NCBI RefSeq assembly: GCF_003031265.1
Contig: NZ_CP019966.1
Coordinates: 620,001-684,000, forward strand
Direction of reading: 5' to 3'
DNA from: Rhodopseudomonas palustris
Lineage (GTDB): Bacteria; Pseudomonadota; Alphaproteobacteria; Rhizobiales; Xanthobacteraceae
DNA: 64,000 nt
The notes beneath the pieces were generated by a model. That model made no database searches. It saw only the letters and a list, made by a program, of their open reading frames with translations, and was not told the DNA's origin. Both the position numbers and the translations under genes were made by a program. Shown one piece after another: positions 42,391-51,280 of this stretch. How positions within the stretch are numbered: the stretch's first letter is position 1; each line of letters starts with the position of its first letter.

Positions 42391-43262
42391 CCGACGCGGT
42401 GCCGTTCAATGCCGCCCTGGTGCAGATGCGCAGCGGCCTCACCCCCGAGCCCAATCTCGAGCAGGGCATCCGGCTGATCCGCGAGGCGGTAAAGGCCGGT
42501 GCCGACTACGTGCTCACCCCCGAGGTGAGCAACATGATGCAGCTCAACCGCGAAGCGCTGTTCGCCCAGCTTGCCGAGCAGGACGACGATCTGTCGCTGA
42601 AGGCGTATCGCGACTTGGCGCGTGAACTGAACATCCATCTGCACATCGGCTCGCTGGCGCTGCGCGCCTCGCCGGAGCGCGCGGTCAACCGCTCGTTTCT
42701 GATCGGCCCCGACGGTACGATCCTGGCGAGCTACGACAAGATCCACATGTTCGACATCGATCTCGGCAATGGCGAGAGCTACCGGGAGTCGGCGAACTAC
42801 CAGCCCGGCGAGACCGCGGTGATCTCGGACCTGCCGTGGGGCCGGATCGGCCTGACGATCTGCTACGACGTGCGTTTCCCGGCGCTGTACCGCGCGCTGG
42901 CCGAATCCGGCGCATCGTTCCTGGCGGTGCCGGCGGCGTTCACCAAGCCGACCGGTGAGGCGCATTGGCACGTGCTGCTGCGCGCCCGCGCCATCGAGAA
43001 CGGCTGCTTCGTATTCGCCGCGGCGCAAGGCGGTTTGCACGAGAACAAGCGCGAGACGTTCGGCCACTCGCTGATCATCGATCCGTGGGGCAAGGTGCTG
43101 GCCGAAGGCGGCATCGAGCCCGGCTTCATCATGGCGCGGATCGATCCGGCCGAAGTGACCAAAGCGCGCGGCAAGATTCCGTCGCTGCAGCACGGCCGGC
43201 GTTTCACCGTCGCCGATGCGAACGCCGGCCCGGGCCACCTCCATCTGGTCCGGCAGTCATGA
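42387..43262 (+). CDS. Carbon-nitrogen hydrolase, Nit1-like (deaminated glutathione amidase type)
   Basis: The product is 291 aa. The Glu-Lys-Cys triad of the nitrilase superfamily is visible: Glu in YVLTPEVSNMM, Lys in ILASYDKIHMFDIDL, and Cys in RIGLTICYDVRFPALY. HMFDIDLGNGESYRES and HWHVLLRARAIENGCFV match the Nit1/NitFhit branch, whose members repair deaminated glutathione by amidase action. The link with the adjacent glutaredoxin fits a glutathione theme. It overlaps the DUF1178 gene by 4 nt. Confidence 0.9.
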   Translation: MTDAVPFNAALVQMRSGLTPEPNLEQGIRLIREAVKAGADYVLTPEVSNMMQLNREALFAQLAEQDDDLSLKAYRDLARELNIHLHIGSLALRASPERAVNRSFLIGPDGTILASYDKIHMFDIDLGNGESYRESANYQPGETAVISDLPWGRIGLTICYDVRFPALYRALAESGASFLAVPAAFTKPTGEAHWHVLLRARAIENGCFVFAAAQGGLHENKRETFGHSLIIDPWGKVLAEGGIEPGFIMARIDPAEVTKARGKIPSLQHGRRFTVADANAGPGHLHLVRQS

Positions 43263-43753
43263 TCCGCTACAGCCTGCGCTGCGACAAAGGCCACGTGTTC
43301 GAGAGCTGGTTTCAGAGCTCGTCGGCCTATGAGTCCCAGGTTCGGCGCAAGCTGGTGAGCTGCCCGCAATGCGATTCGGTGAAAGTCGAAAAGGCGATCA
43401 TGGCGCCGCAGATCGTCGGCAAGAAAGGCCGCGGCCGCGCGCCCGAGCCGGCGGCCGCCGAATCCGCCGCGAGCAACCTTCCGGCCGAGACGACTTCTGC
43501 TGATGCGCCGACGCCGCTGTTGATGGCGCAGGAGCGCGAGCTCCGCGCCAAGCTGAAGGAGTTGCGCGACCACATCGTCAAGACTGCCGACAATGTCGGC
43601 GAGCGCTTCCCCGAGCAGGCGCGCGCGATGCATTACGGTGATATCGAACATCGCCCGATCTACGGCGAAGCTTCGCCGGCCGAGGCCAAGGCGCTGATCG
43701 ACGAAGGCATCGAGGTGGCGCCGCTGCCGGTGCTGCCGGACGACCGGAATTGA
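43259..43753 (+). CDS. DUF1178 family protein
   Basis: The ATG at 43259 overlaps the upstream stop. The product is 164 aa. MIRYSLRCDKGHVFESWFQS, then SCPQCDSVKVEKAIMAPQI and the C-terminal NVGERFPEQARAMHYGDIEH are diagnostic of DUF1178. Three N-terminal cysteines (RCDKGH and CPQC) suggest a zinc ribbon. The central Ala/Pro/Glu region is a variable linker. The function is unknown. It completes the grxC operon. Confidence 0.9.
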   Translation: MIRYSLRCDKGHVFESWFQSSSAYESQVRRKLVSCPQCDSVKVEKAIMAPQIVGKKGRGRAPEPAAAESAASNLPAETTSADAPTPLLMAQERELRAKLKELRDHIVKTADNVGERFPEQARAMHYGDIEHRPIYGEASPAEAKALIDEGIEVAPLPVLPDDRN

Positions 43754-43786
43754 CGTCTTGGCTTTAGCGAGCCGAATTCTCTCTTT

Positions 43787-43826
43787 TGTCATTCTGGCTC
43801 GCGCTTCGCGCGCTCCGGAACGACGA
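43787..43826. repeat. Degenerate palindromic repeat
   Basis: TGTCATTCTGGCTCGCGC, TTC, then GCGCGCTCCGGAACGAC form an imperfect palindrome related to the CGTCATTCCGG element at 9377. It follows the DUF1178 gene. Confidence 0.55.
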
Positions 43827-43868
43827 ACGAGAGATTTGGACGCCAAGTAGTTCGCTGGAGACCCCGTT

Positions 43869-44306
43869 GTGAACCCCGACACCCTGCTCTCCTGGCAATT
43901 CTGGGCGGTGCTGTCGGCGGTGTTTGCGGCGCTGACGGCGATCTTTGCCAAGGTCGGCGTGGCCGACATCAACTCGGATCTCGCCACTTTCATCCGTACC
44001 GTGGTGGTGCTGGTGGCGCTCGGCGGGCTGCTGGCGGCGACTGGCAAGCTGGTCGCGGACGGGCCGATCAGCGCCAAGACCTGGACGTTCCTGATCCTGT
44101 CAGGGCTGTGCACCGGCGCGTCATGGCTGTGCTACTTCCGGGCGCTCAAGTTCGGCCCGGCCAGCCTGGTGGCGCCGATCGACAAGCTCAGCGTGGTGCT
44201 GGTGGTGCTGTTCGGCGTGCTGTTTCTCGGGGAGCGGCCGTCCGGAACCGAGTGGATTGGGATCGCGCTGATCGCCGCTGGCGCCGTGATCATCGCGCTG
44301 AAGTAA
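43869..44306 (+). CDS. Half-size EamA/DMT-family membrane protein
   Basis: The GTG at 43869 has GGAG upstream. The product is 145 aa with five hydrophobic segments and one EamA repeat, about half of a normal drug/metabolite transporter. It begins FWAVLSAVFAALTAIFAKVG and ends PSGTEWIGIALIAAGAVIIAL. Single-repeat EamA proteins exist naturally (for example the 140-aa group) and function as dimers. There is no trace of a lost second half, because the stop abuts the convergent gene at 44307. Confidence 0.85.
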   Translation: MNPDTLLSWQFWAVLSAVFAALTAIFAKVGVADINSDLATFIRTVVVLVALGGLLAATGKLVADGPISAKTWTFLILSGLCTGASWLCYFRALKFGPASLVAPIDKLSVVLVVLFGVLFLGERPSGTEWIGIALIAAGAVIIALK

Positions 44307-45206
44307 TCACACCGCGACCAGCAGCCCGACGCCGAGTACGATCAGGATGATGCCGAGAATCTCCCGTAGCGCCACCGGCTGCTTGAACGAGTAGTAGGCC
44401 ACAGCTTGCGCGAACAGCACCTCGATCAGCGCCAGGGTGCGGACATTGGCGGCGGCGGTGAGCGCAAATGCCAGGAACCAGAACTGCGAGGCCGCGGCGC
44501 CGACGAAGCCGGCCAGCATCGACGGCCGCCACAGCCGCAGGATGTCGCGCAGCACCTGCGGCGCCCGCGCCAGCAGGTAGATGGTCAGTACCAGCGTCTG
44601 CACCCCGAGGCCGAACACCAGGGTGAAGGTCGCGGCGGTGACGAAGGTCACGTCCGGCACCACGATGATCGCGCCGCGAAACCCGACCGCCGACAGCGCA
44701 AAGGCTGCGGCGGCGCTTAGCCCGAGCAAGGTCGGCCGCAGGCTGACGAGGCCGCGGGCCGCACCGGGCCGCAGCGCCGTAACCACGACGCCGACCGTCG
44801 CGATCAGGATCGCCACCACCTTCCACAGGTTCAGATGATCGCCGAGGAACACGAAGCCGAAGATCGCGGTCTGGATCGCTTCAGTCTTCAGATACGCGGT
44901 GGTGACCACGAACGAGCGTTCGTTCATCGCCGCAAGCATCATCCCGGTGGCGGCGATCTGCGACAGCGCGCCGAGCAGCAGCCATGGCCAGAAATCGAGG
45001 CCGGGCCACGGTATCGCGTCGCCGGTCGCCCAGATCACGCCGGCAAAGAACAGCAGCGAAAACGGGAAGCCGAACAGGAAACGGATATTGGTGGCGCCCC
45101 AGGTGCCGAGCGGCCCGGTCAGCGAGCGCTGCATCGCGTTGCGCGCGACCTGGCCGAGCGCAGCGACGAGCGTGAAGGGGATCCAGAGCGAAGCGACGGT
45201 GAACAT
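44307..45206 (-). CDS. Full-size EamA/DMT-family transporter
   Basis: The product is 299 aa with about ten hydrophobic segments in two EamA repeats: SLWIPFTLVAALGQVARNAM through VAILIATVGVVVTAL, and TLLGLSAAAAFALSAVGFRG through EILGIILIVLGVGLLVAV. The substrate is unknown. Its stop codon is adjacent to the stop of the half-size EamA gene on the other strand, with no intervening base. Confidence 0.88.
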   Translation of the reverse strand: MFTVASLWIPFTLVAALGQVARNAMQRSLTGPLGTWGATNIRFLFGFPFSLLFFAGVIWATGDAIPWPGLDFWPWLLLGALSQIAATGMMLAAMNERSFVVTTAYLKTEAIQTAIFGFVFLGDHLNLWKVVAILIATVGVVVTALRPGAARGLVSLRPTLLGLSAAAAFALSAVGFRGAIIVVPDVTFVTAATFTLVFGLGVQTLVLTIYLLARAPQVLRDILRLWRPSMLAGFVGAAASQFWFLAFALTAAANVRTLALIEVLFAQAVAYYSFKQPVALREILGIILIVLGVGLLVAV

Positions 45207-45333
45207 GGCGATGGCGGCAGGAGGGACGCTGCAGCCTCGGCGATCCGGTCCGCAGCGGTCAACCGGACCCGGATCATGCCTGCATTGCGAGGACTTTCGC
45301 GCGCCGGAGGGGGAAGCGCGCGATCGTCCAGAA

Positions 45334-46095
45334 CTACGGCGCCGCTTCGGCCACCATCATGTAGTTCACGTCCATGTCGGGCGACAGCTTCCAGCGGTCG
45401 GCGAGCGGATTGAACACCAGGCCGGACTGTTCGGTCACGGTGAGCTTCAGCCGGTTGAGGTGCTGCTCGAGTTCGGCGGGGGTAACGAATTTGTCCCACT
45501 GATGGGTGCCGCGCGGCAGCCAGCGCATCACATATTCGGCGCCGACGATGGCGAGCGCGAAGCTCTTCCAGTTCCGGTTGAGCGTCGCCACCACCATGAT
45601 GCCGGTCGGCTTCATCAGCGCGGCGCAGCGCGACAGGAACGCGCCGACGTCGGTGACGTGCTCGATCACTTCCATCGCCAGCACGATGTCGAACCGTTCA
45701 CGCGGGTCGATTTCCTCGACCATGACGTTGCGGTAGTCGATCGCCAGATGCGACTTGTCGGCGTGCAGCTTGGCGGCCGCGATATTGGTTGCGGAGGGGT
45801 CGATTCCGATCACCTGGGCGCCCAGCCGGGTGAACGGCTCGCACAACAGGCCGGCGCCGCAGCCGATGTCCAGCATCCGCAGGCCTTCGAGGCAGCTCAG
45901 GCTCTTGGCATTGCGCTCGAATTTCCGGCAGGCGGCATCGCGGATGAAGCTGATCCGCAGCGGGTTGATCCGGTGCAGCGGCGCCATCCGCCCCGTGGGG
46001 TCCCACCACTCGGCCGACAGTTTGGAGAATTTCGCGATCTCGGCCGGATCGACGGTCGAGGCCGGCTGGCCGGGGGACTCGGGTTGCAGTGCCAT
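45334..46095 (-). CDS. ubiG: Ubiquinone biosynthesis O-methyltransferase
   Basis: The ATG at 46095 gives 253 aa. EIAKFSKLSAEWWDPTGRMA and LHRINPLRISFIRD are the UbiG N-terminal signature. The SAM site is RMLDIGCGAGLLCEPFTRLG. DIVLAMEVIEHVTDVGAFL and RGTHQWDKFVTPAELEQHL are further UbiG blocks. The enzyme performs both O-methylations in ubiquinone synthesis. It is divergent from lysC across 191 nt, an arrangement I recall in Bradyrhizobium relatives. Confidence 0.95.
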   Translation of the reverse strand: MALQPESPGQPASTVDPAEIAKFSKLSAEWWDPTGRMAPLHRINPLRISFIRDAACRKFERNAKSLSCLEGLRMLDIGCGAGLLCEPFTRLGAQVIGIDPSATNIAAAKLHADKSHLAIDYRNVMVEEIDPRERFDIVLAMEVIEHVTDVGAFLSRCAALMKPTGIMVVATLNRNWKSFALAIVGAEYVMRWLPRGTHQWDKFVTPAELEQHLNRLKLTVTEQSGLVFNPLADRWKLSPDMDVNYMMVAEAAP

Positions 46096-46286
46096 GGGGT
46101 GCGCGATGCTCCTCAATGTCCGTACCTGTCGCCCGGCACGCGGCCGGAGCGGGTTGCGCCTGTTCCGCGGCCGCAATGCCCTTGCTTGCCCGAAACCGCG
46201 ACGCTGTGTATACGCGCCACGCGGCTCCCGCCTGGCGGATTCCGCGCCATCAATACTCGTTGTCTCCAAGGATTGCACTATTCGTC

Positions 46287-47540
46287 ATGGGCCGGCTGGT
46301 GATGAAATTCGGCGGCACGTCCGTCGCCAATATCGAGCGCATCCAGAACGTCGCGCGCCATGTCAAACGCGAGGTCGACGCTGGCCATGAGGTCGCCGTG
46401 GTGGTGTCGGCGATGTCCGGCAAGACCAACGAGCTGGTGGCCTGGTGCACCGAAGCCTCGCCGCTGCACGACGCGCGTGAATACGACGCGGTGGTGGCGT
46501 CCGGTGAGCAGGTGACGTCGGGGCTTCTTGCAATTGCCCTGCAGTCGCTCGGCATTCAGGCGCGGTCTTGGCAGGGCTGGCAGATCCCGATCTTGACCAG
46601 CGACGCCCACGCTTCGGCGCGGATCGTCGGGATCGACGGCAGCGAAATCATCAAGCGCTTTTCCGAGCGCAAGGAAGTGGCGGTGATCGCCGGTTTCCAG
46701 GGCATCCATGCCGAAACCGGCCGGATCACCACGCTCGGCCGCGGCGGATCCGACACCTCGGCGGTGGCGATCGCGGCGGCGCTGAAGGCGGACCGCTGCG
46801 ATATCTACACCGACGTCGACGGCGTCTACACCACCGACCCGCGGGTGGTGCCGAAGGCACGCCGGCTCGACAAGGTGTCGTTCGAAGAGATGCTGGAATT
46901 GGCCTCGCTCGGCGCCAAGGTGCTGCAGGTTCGCTCGGTCGAGCTCGGCATGGTCCACAACATGCCGATCTTCGTCCGCTCCAGTTTCGACAAGCCCGAA
47001 GATATCGATCCGCACGGCACGCCGCCGGGCACGCTGATCAGCAGCGAGGAGAATTCCATGGAGAACCACGTCGTCACCGGCATCGCCTTTTCCAAGGACG
47101 AGGCGCAGATCTCTGTGCGCCGGATCGAGGACAAGCCGGGCGTGGCGGCGTCGATCTTCGGTCCCCTGGCCGACGCCAATATCAACGTCGACATGATCGT
47201 CCAGAACGTCTCCGAGGACGGCAAGACCACCGATCTGACCTTCACGGTGCCGGCCGCCGACTTCGCCCGTGCCAAGCAGACCATCACCTCGGCGCAGGAC
47301 AAGATCGGTTACGCCCGCTTCGACAGCGAGACCGACGTCGCCAAGGTGTCGGTGATCGGCTCGGGCATGCGCAGCCATGCCGGCGTCGCGGCCCAGGCGT
47401 TCGCTGCGCTCGCGGCCCGCAACATCAACATCCGCGCCATCACCACCTCCGAGATCAAGTTCTCGGTGCTGATCGATGCGGCCTACACCGAACTGGCGGT
47501 GCGGACGCTGCATACGCTCTATGGTCTGGATCAAGTTTAG
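46287..47540 (+). CDS. lysC: Aspartate kinase
   Basis: The ATG at 46287 gives 417 aa. The kinase domain opens with LVMKFGGTSVANIERIQNVA and continues TTLGRGGSDTSAVAIAAAL and DIYTDVDGVYTTDPR. The C-terminal regulatory region has two ACT domains (AAQISVRR-type and VSVIGSGMRSHAGVAAQAFA), the site of lysine/threonine feedback. The enzyme makes aspartyl phosphate, the first step to lysine, threonine, methionine and diaminopimelate. A ribosome binding site and in-frame ATG inside the gene (codon 258) could also yield a separate regulatory subunit. Confidence 0.96.
   Translation: MGRLVMKFGGTSVANIERIQNVARHVKREVDAGHEVAVVVSAMSGKTNELVAWCTEASPLHDAREYDAVVASGEQVTSGLLAIALQSLGIQARSWQGWQIPILTSDAHASARIVGIDGSEIIKRFSERKEVAVIAGFQGIHAETGRITTLGRGGSDTSAVAIAAALKADRCDIYTDVDGVYTTDPRVVPKARRLDKVSFEEMLELASLGAKVLQVRSVELGMVHNMPIFVRSSFDKPEDIDPHGTPPGTLISSEENSMENHVVTGIAFSKDEAQISVRRIEDKPGVAASIFGPLADANINVDMIVQNVSEDGKTTDLTFTVPAADFARAKQTITSAQDKIGYARFDSETDVAKVSVIGSGMRSHAGVAAQAFAALAARNINIRAITTSEIKFSVLIDAAYTELAVRTLHTLYGLDQV
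47046..47060 (+). promoter_or_regulatory. Internal ribosome binding site and in-frame ATG within lysC
   Basis: GAGGAGA at 47046-47052 lies 5 nt before an in-frame ATG at 47058 (Met258, MENHVVTGIAF). Translation from here would give a 160-residue protein consisting of the two ACT domains. Class II aspartokinases of Bacillus and Corynebacterium make such a beta subunit from an internal start. Confidence 0.6.
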
Positions 47541-47606
47541 AACAATTTTTCGGTGATTTGAGAGAGCCGGCGGGCCCGATGTTGCGTCCGCTGGCAGGCG
47601 TTTTGC

Positions 47607-47636
47607 TTGGCAAATCAAGCGTCAATTCGCTATACG
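47607..47636 (+). promoter_or_regulatory. Possible housekeeping promoter upstream of ptsP
   Basis: TTGGCA (47607-47612), an 18-nt spacer and TATACG (47631-47636) resemble a sigma-70 -35/-10 pair. It would give a leader of about 230 nt before the ptsP ATG. The 332-nt gap 47541-47872 holds otherwise only the weak hairpin at 47663 and no credible gene. Confidence 0.45.
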
Positions 47637-47662
47637 GCCTGAGCGGCGCGGCGCGCTGACAG

Positions 47663-47687
47663 GTCGGCTGGCAAAGCCGGTTTTGTT
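47663..47687 (+). terminator. Weak hairpin with T-rich tail
   Basis: CGGCT (47665-47669) pairs with AGCCG (47675-47679), extended by two wobble pairs, followed by TTTTGTT. It could end lysC transcripts or act as an attenuator in the ptsP leader. Confidence 0.35.
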
Positions 47688-47872
47688 GCGTTGCGAAGGT
47701 TCGGCGGCGGTGTCCGCAACCGAACCAGCTGCGGGTTCGTGTTCGAGTTCGGACACGCGCTGTGGACACACGCGCGGGGCCGGACGAACGCCGGACGAGG
47801 ATTGTTTTTGGAGCTTTTCTGCTGGCGCGGCGTCGCGCTGGCTGGCAAGGCTCGCAGAGGAGATTGCGGCAC

Positions 47873-50140
47873 ATGCGGAGCACGTCGGGTGGCCCCCGCG
47901 TCTTGCTGAGACGGCTCCGCGAAACCATGGCGGAGCAAGTCTCCGCGCAGGAACGCCTCGACAAGATCGTGGTGCTGATCGCGGCCAACATGGTCGCCGA
48001 AGTGTGCTCGGTCTATGTGCTGCGGATCGACAACACCCTCGAGCTGTATGCCACCGAAGGTCTGAACCGCGAGGCGGTGCACCAGACCGTGCTGAACGCC
48101 CACGAAGGTCTGGTCGGTCTCGTCGCCTCCGAAGCGACCCCGCTGAACCTGTCGGATGCGCAGAGCCATCCGGCGTTCTCGTTCCGCCCGGAAACCGGCG
48201 AAGAAATTTACCACTCGTTCCTCGGCGTGCCGATCCTGCGCGCGGGCAACACCCTCGGCGTGCTGGTGGTGCAGAACCGCGCCAAGCGCACCTATGTCGA
48301 GGAAGAGGTCGAGGCGCTGCAGACCACCGCGATGGTGCTGGCCGAGATGATCGCCTCCGGCGAATTGTCGGCGCTGGCCCAGCCCGGTGCGGAGCCTGCG
48401 GCGCGGCACTCGATCCACAAGACCGGCGCGGTGCTGTCGGACGGCATCGCGCTCGGCCATGTGGTGCTGCACGAACCGCGCGTCGTCATCACCAATTACA
48501 TCGCCGAAGACCTGCCGAAGGAAATCAAGCGGCTCGACGCGGCGCTCGCCAAGCTGCGCTCCGACCTCGACCGGATGCTGGAGCGGGGCGACTTCGCCGA
48601 GGGCGGCGAGCACCGCGACGTGCTCGAAGCCTACCGGATGTTCGCCAACGATCATGGCTGGTCGCACAAGCTGCACGAGGCGGTCGCCACCGGCCTCACC
48701 GCCGAAGCAGCCGTCGAACGCGTGCAGTCGGACACCCGGGCGCGGATGCTGCGCTCGACCGATCCTTACTTGCGTGACCGGCTGCATGATCTGGAAGACC
48801 TCGGCCACCGCCTGATGCGCCAGCTCGTTGGGCAGGACCATGCGCCGTCGCGCGAGCAATTGCCCGACAACGCCATCCTGATCGCGCGCTCGATGGGGCC
48901 TGCGGCGCTGCTCGATTACGACCGCAAGCGGCTGCGCGGCCTGGTGCTCGAAGAAGGCACCGCCAACTCGCACGTCTCGATCGTGGCGCGCGCCCTCGGC
49001 ATCGCGGCGATCGGCGAGGTGCCGAACGCGCCGGGTATCGCCGATCCGGGTGACGCGATCATCGTCGATGCCACCTCGGGCTCGATCTATGTCCGCCCGT
49101 CGGCCGAAATCGAAGCCGCTTATGCGGAGCGGGTGCGTTTCCGCGCCCGAAGGCAGGCGCAATACTCGGCGCTGCGCGATCTGCCCTGCGCCACCAAGGA
49201 CGGCCAGCCGATCGACCTGATGATCAACGCGGGCCTGACCATCGACCTGCCGCACATCGAAGACACCGGCTCGTCGGGCATCGGCCTGTTCCGCACCGAG
49301 CTGCAGTTCATGGTCGGCCAGAGCCTGCCACGCTCGTCCGATCAGCTCGCGCTGTATCGCGCCGTGCTCGACGCCGCCGGCACCAAGCCGGTGACCTTCC
49401 GCACCCTCGACATCGGCGGCGACAAAGCGCTGCCCTACATGGAGACGGTGGTCGAGGAAAATCCCGCGCTGGGCTGGCGCGCGATCCGGCTCGGACTCGA
49501 CAGGCCCGGCCTGCTGCGCAGCCAGATCCGGGCGATGCTGCGCGCCGCCGCCGGTCGTTACCTGCGGGTGATGTTTCCGATGATCTCGGAGGTGGCCGAG
49601 TTCGATGCCGCCAAGAGTATCATCGAGCGTGAACTGACTTATCTCCGCCAGCACGGCCACACTTTGCCGGAGCGCGTCGACGTTGGCACCATGCTGGAAG
49701 TGCCGGCGCTGTTGTATCAGCTCGACGAGCTGTTCAAGCGCGCGGACTTCGTTTCGGTCGGCTCCAACGACCTGTTCCAGTTCTTGTTCGCGGTCGATCG
49801 CGGCAACTCGAAAGTGTCGGAGCGGTTCGACACGCTGTCGGCGCCGATCCTGCGCGCGCTGCGCGACATCGTCCGCAAGGCCCGGGCGGCGAAGCGGTCG
49901 CTGTCGCTGTGCGGCGAGATGGCCTCGCAGCCGCTGGCAGCGCTGGCGCTGATCGCGATCGGCTACCGCTCGCTGTCGGTCTCGGCGCTGGCGCACGGCC
50001 CGGTGAAGGCGATGATCCTCGGCCTCGACCTCGCCAAGGCCGAGGCGATGATCGGACCGCTGCTCGACGCGCCGGCCGGCAGCGTCTCGATTCGCGACAA
50101 GCTGATCGAATTCGCCGAAGCGCATCAGCTCGCCTTGTAG
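47873..50140 (+). CDS. ptsP: PTS-Ntr enzyme I (PEP-protein phosphotransferase with GAF domain)
   Basis: The ATG at 47873 gives 755 aa, the usual PtsP length; AGAGGAGA lies upstream and an earlier GTG is less likely. An N-terminal GAF domain (LDKIVVLIAANMVAEVCSVY) senses small molecules such as glutamine. The phospho-His domain has His367 in EEGTANSHVSIVARALG. The PEP-binding barrel has FRTELQFM, TFRTLDIGGDKALPYM, FVSVGSNDLFQF and LCGEMASQ with the active Cys. It starts the nitrogen PTS relay to NPr and EIIA-Ntr. Linkage to lysC is common in Rhizobiales. Confidence 0.95.
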   Translation: MRSTSGGPRVLLRRLRETMAEQVSAQERLDKIVVLIAANMVAEVCSVYVLRIDNTLELYATEGLNREAVHQTVLNAHEGLVGLVASEATPLNLSDAQSHPAFSFRPETGEEIYHSFLGVPILRAGNTLGVLVVQNRAKRTYVEEEVEALQTTAMVLAEMIASGELSALAQPGAEPAARHSIHKTGAVLSDGIALGHVVLHEPRVVITNYIAEDLPKEIKRLDAALAKLRSDLDRMLERGDFAEGGEHRDVLEAYRMFANDHGWSHKLHEAVATGLTAEAAVERVQSDTRARMLRSTDPYLRDRLHDLEDLGHRLMRQLVGQDHAPSREQLPDNAILIARSMGPAALLDYDRKRLRGLVLEEGTANSHVSIVARALGIAAIGEVPNAPGIADPGDAIIVDATSGSIYVRPSAEIEAAYAERVRFRARRQAQYSALRDLPCATKDGQPIDLMINAGLTIDLPHIEDTGSSGIGLFRTELQFMVGQSLPRSSDQLALYRAVLDAAGTKPVTFRTLDIGGDKALPYMETVVEENPALGWRAIRLGLDRPGLLRSQIRAMLRAAAGRYLRVMFPMISEVAEFDAAKSIIERELTYLRQHGHTLPERVDVGTMLEVPALLYQLDELFKRADFVSVGSNDLFQFLFAVDRGNSKVSERFDTLSAPILRALRDIVRKARAAKRSLSLCGEMASQPLAALALIAIGYRSLSVSALAHGPVKAMILGLDLAKAEAMIGPLLDAPAGSVSIRDKLIEFAEAHQLAL

Positions 50141-50194
50141 CGCGGCGGCTGCCTGCCGCCGCTTGTCGTTTTTCGCGTTCACCAGAGATCATTC

Positions 50195-51280
50195 ATGTCG
50201 ACACTGCCCGAAGCCAAGCTCGACGTTCTCCTCGCGCATCACGCCGCGCTCGAAGCGCAGCTGATGGCCCAGGTCGGCGCCGAGGACTACGTCCGCATCA
50301 CCCGCGAATTGTCGGAGCTCAATCCGCTGGTCGAGGCCGTGAAGAGTTATCGCCAGGTCCGCGACGAACTCGGTGAAATGGACGAGCTGCTCGAAGATCC
50401 GGCCACCGAGCCGGAGATGCGAGCGATGGCCGAGGCCGAGCGCGATGCGCTCGACGCTCACCGCGACGAATTGATTCAGCAGATCCGCATCGCGTTGTTG
50501 CCGAAGGACGCGATGGACGAGCGCAACGTGATGCTGGAAATCCGCGCCGGCACCGGCGGCGACGAGGCCTCATTGTTCGCCGGCGACCTGTTCCGGATGT
50601 ACGAGAAGTTCGCCGCACTGCAGGGCTGGAGCGTCGAAGTAATTTCGGCGAGCGAAGGCACTGTCGGCGGTTTCAAGGAAATCATCGCCGAAGTGAAGGG
50701 CCGCGGCGCGTTCGCCAAGCTGAAGTTCGAATCCGGGGTGCACCGTGTCCAGCGCGTGCCCGACACCGAAACCCAGGGGCGCATCCACACCTCGGCCGCG
50801 ACCGTCGCGGTGCTGCCCGAGGTCGAGGACGTCGACGTCGATATCAAGCAGGAAGACCTGCGGATCGAGACGATGCGGGCGCAGGGCGCCGGCGGTCAGC
50901 ACGTCAACAAGACCGAGTCGGCGATCCGCATCACCCATCTGCCGACCGGCATCGTGGTGATGATGCAGGACAGCCGCTCCCAGCATAAGAACCGCGCTTC
51001 GGCGATGAACATCCTGCGCTCGCGGATCTACGATGCCGAGCGGCAGCGGGTCGATGCGGCGCGCTCGGCCGAGCGCAAAGAGAAGGTCGGCTCCGGCGAC
51101 CGCTCCGAACGGATCCGCACCTACAACTTCCCGCAAGGGCGCGTTACCGACCACCGCATCAATCTGACGCTATACAAGCTGCCGCAAGTGATGGCCGGCG
51201 AAGGCTTGGGCGAGCTGATCGACGCGCTGACCACCGAGTATCAGGCGGCGCAGCTCGCCGAGCAGGGCAACGCGGCGTGA
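50195..51280 (+). CDS. prfA: Peptide chain release factor 1
   Basis: The product is 361 aa. The catalytic GGQ (residues 233-235) lies in [40 protein letters not shown] and [20 protein letters not shown] are RF1/RF2 blocks. The RF1-type start and [20 protein letters not shown] near the C-terminus are also present. It terminates translation at UAA and UAG. Its stop overlaps the prmC start by 4 nt, coupling the factor to the enzyme that methylates its GGQ glutamine. Confidence 0.97.
   Translation: MSTLPEAKLDVLLAHHAALEAQLMAQVGAEDYVRITRELSELNPLVEAVKSYRQVRDELGEMDELLEDPATEPEMRAMAEAERDALDAHRDELIQQIRIALLPKDAMDERNVMLEIRAGTGGDEASLFAGDLFRMYEKFAALQGWSVEVISASEGTVGGFKEIIAEVKGRGAFAKLKFESGVHRVQRVPDTETQGRIHTSAATVAVLPEVEDVDVDIKQEDLRIETMRAQGAGGQHVNKTESAIRITHLPTGIVVMMQDSRSQHKNRASAMNILRSRIYDAERQRVDAARSAERKEKVGSGDRSERIRTYNFPQGRVTDHRINLTLYKLPQVMAGEGLGELIDALTTEYQAAQLAEQGNAA

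Noticed and set aside
47630-50182. 850-codon open frame on the minus strand opposite ptsP
   Set aside because: The plus strand encodes full-length PtsP with all motifs. The minus frame is rich in Arg/Gln/His/Ala with no family features, typical antisense noise in high-GC codon bias.
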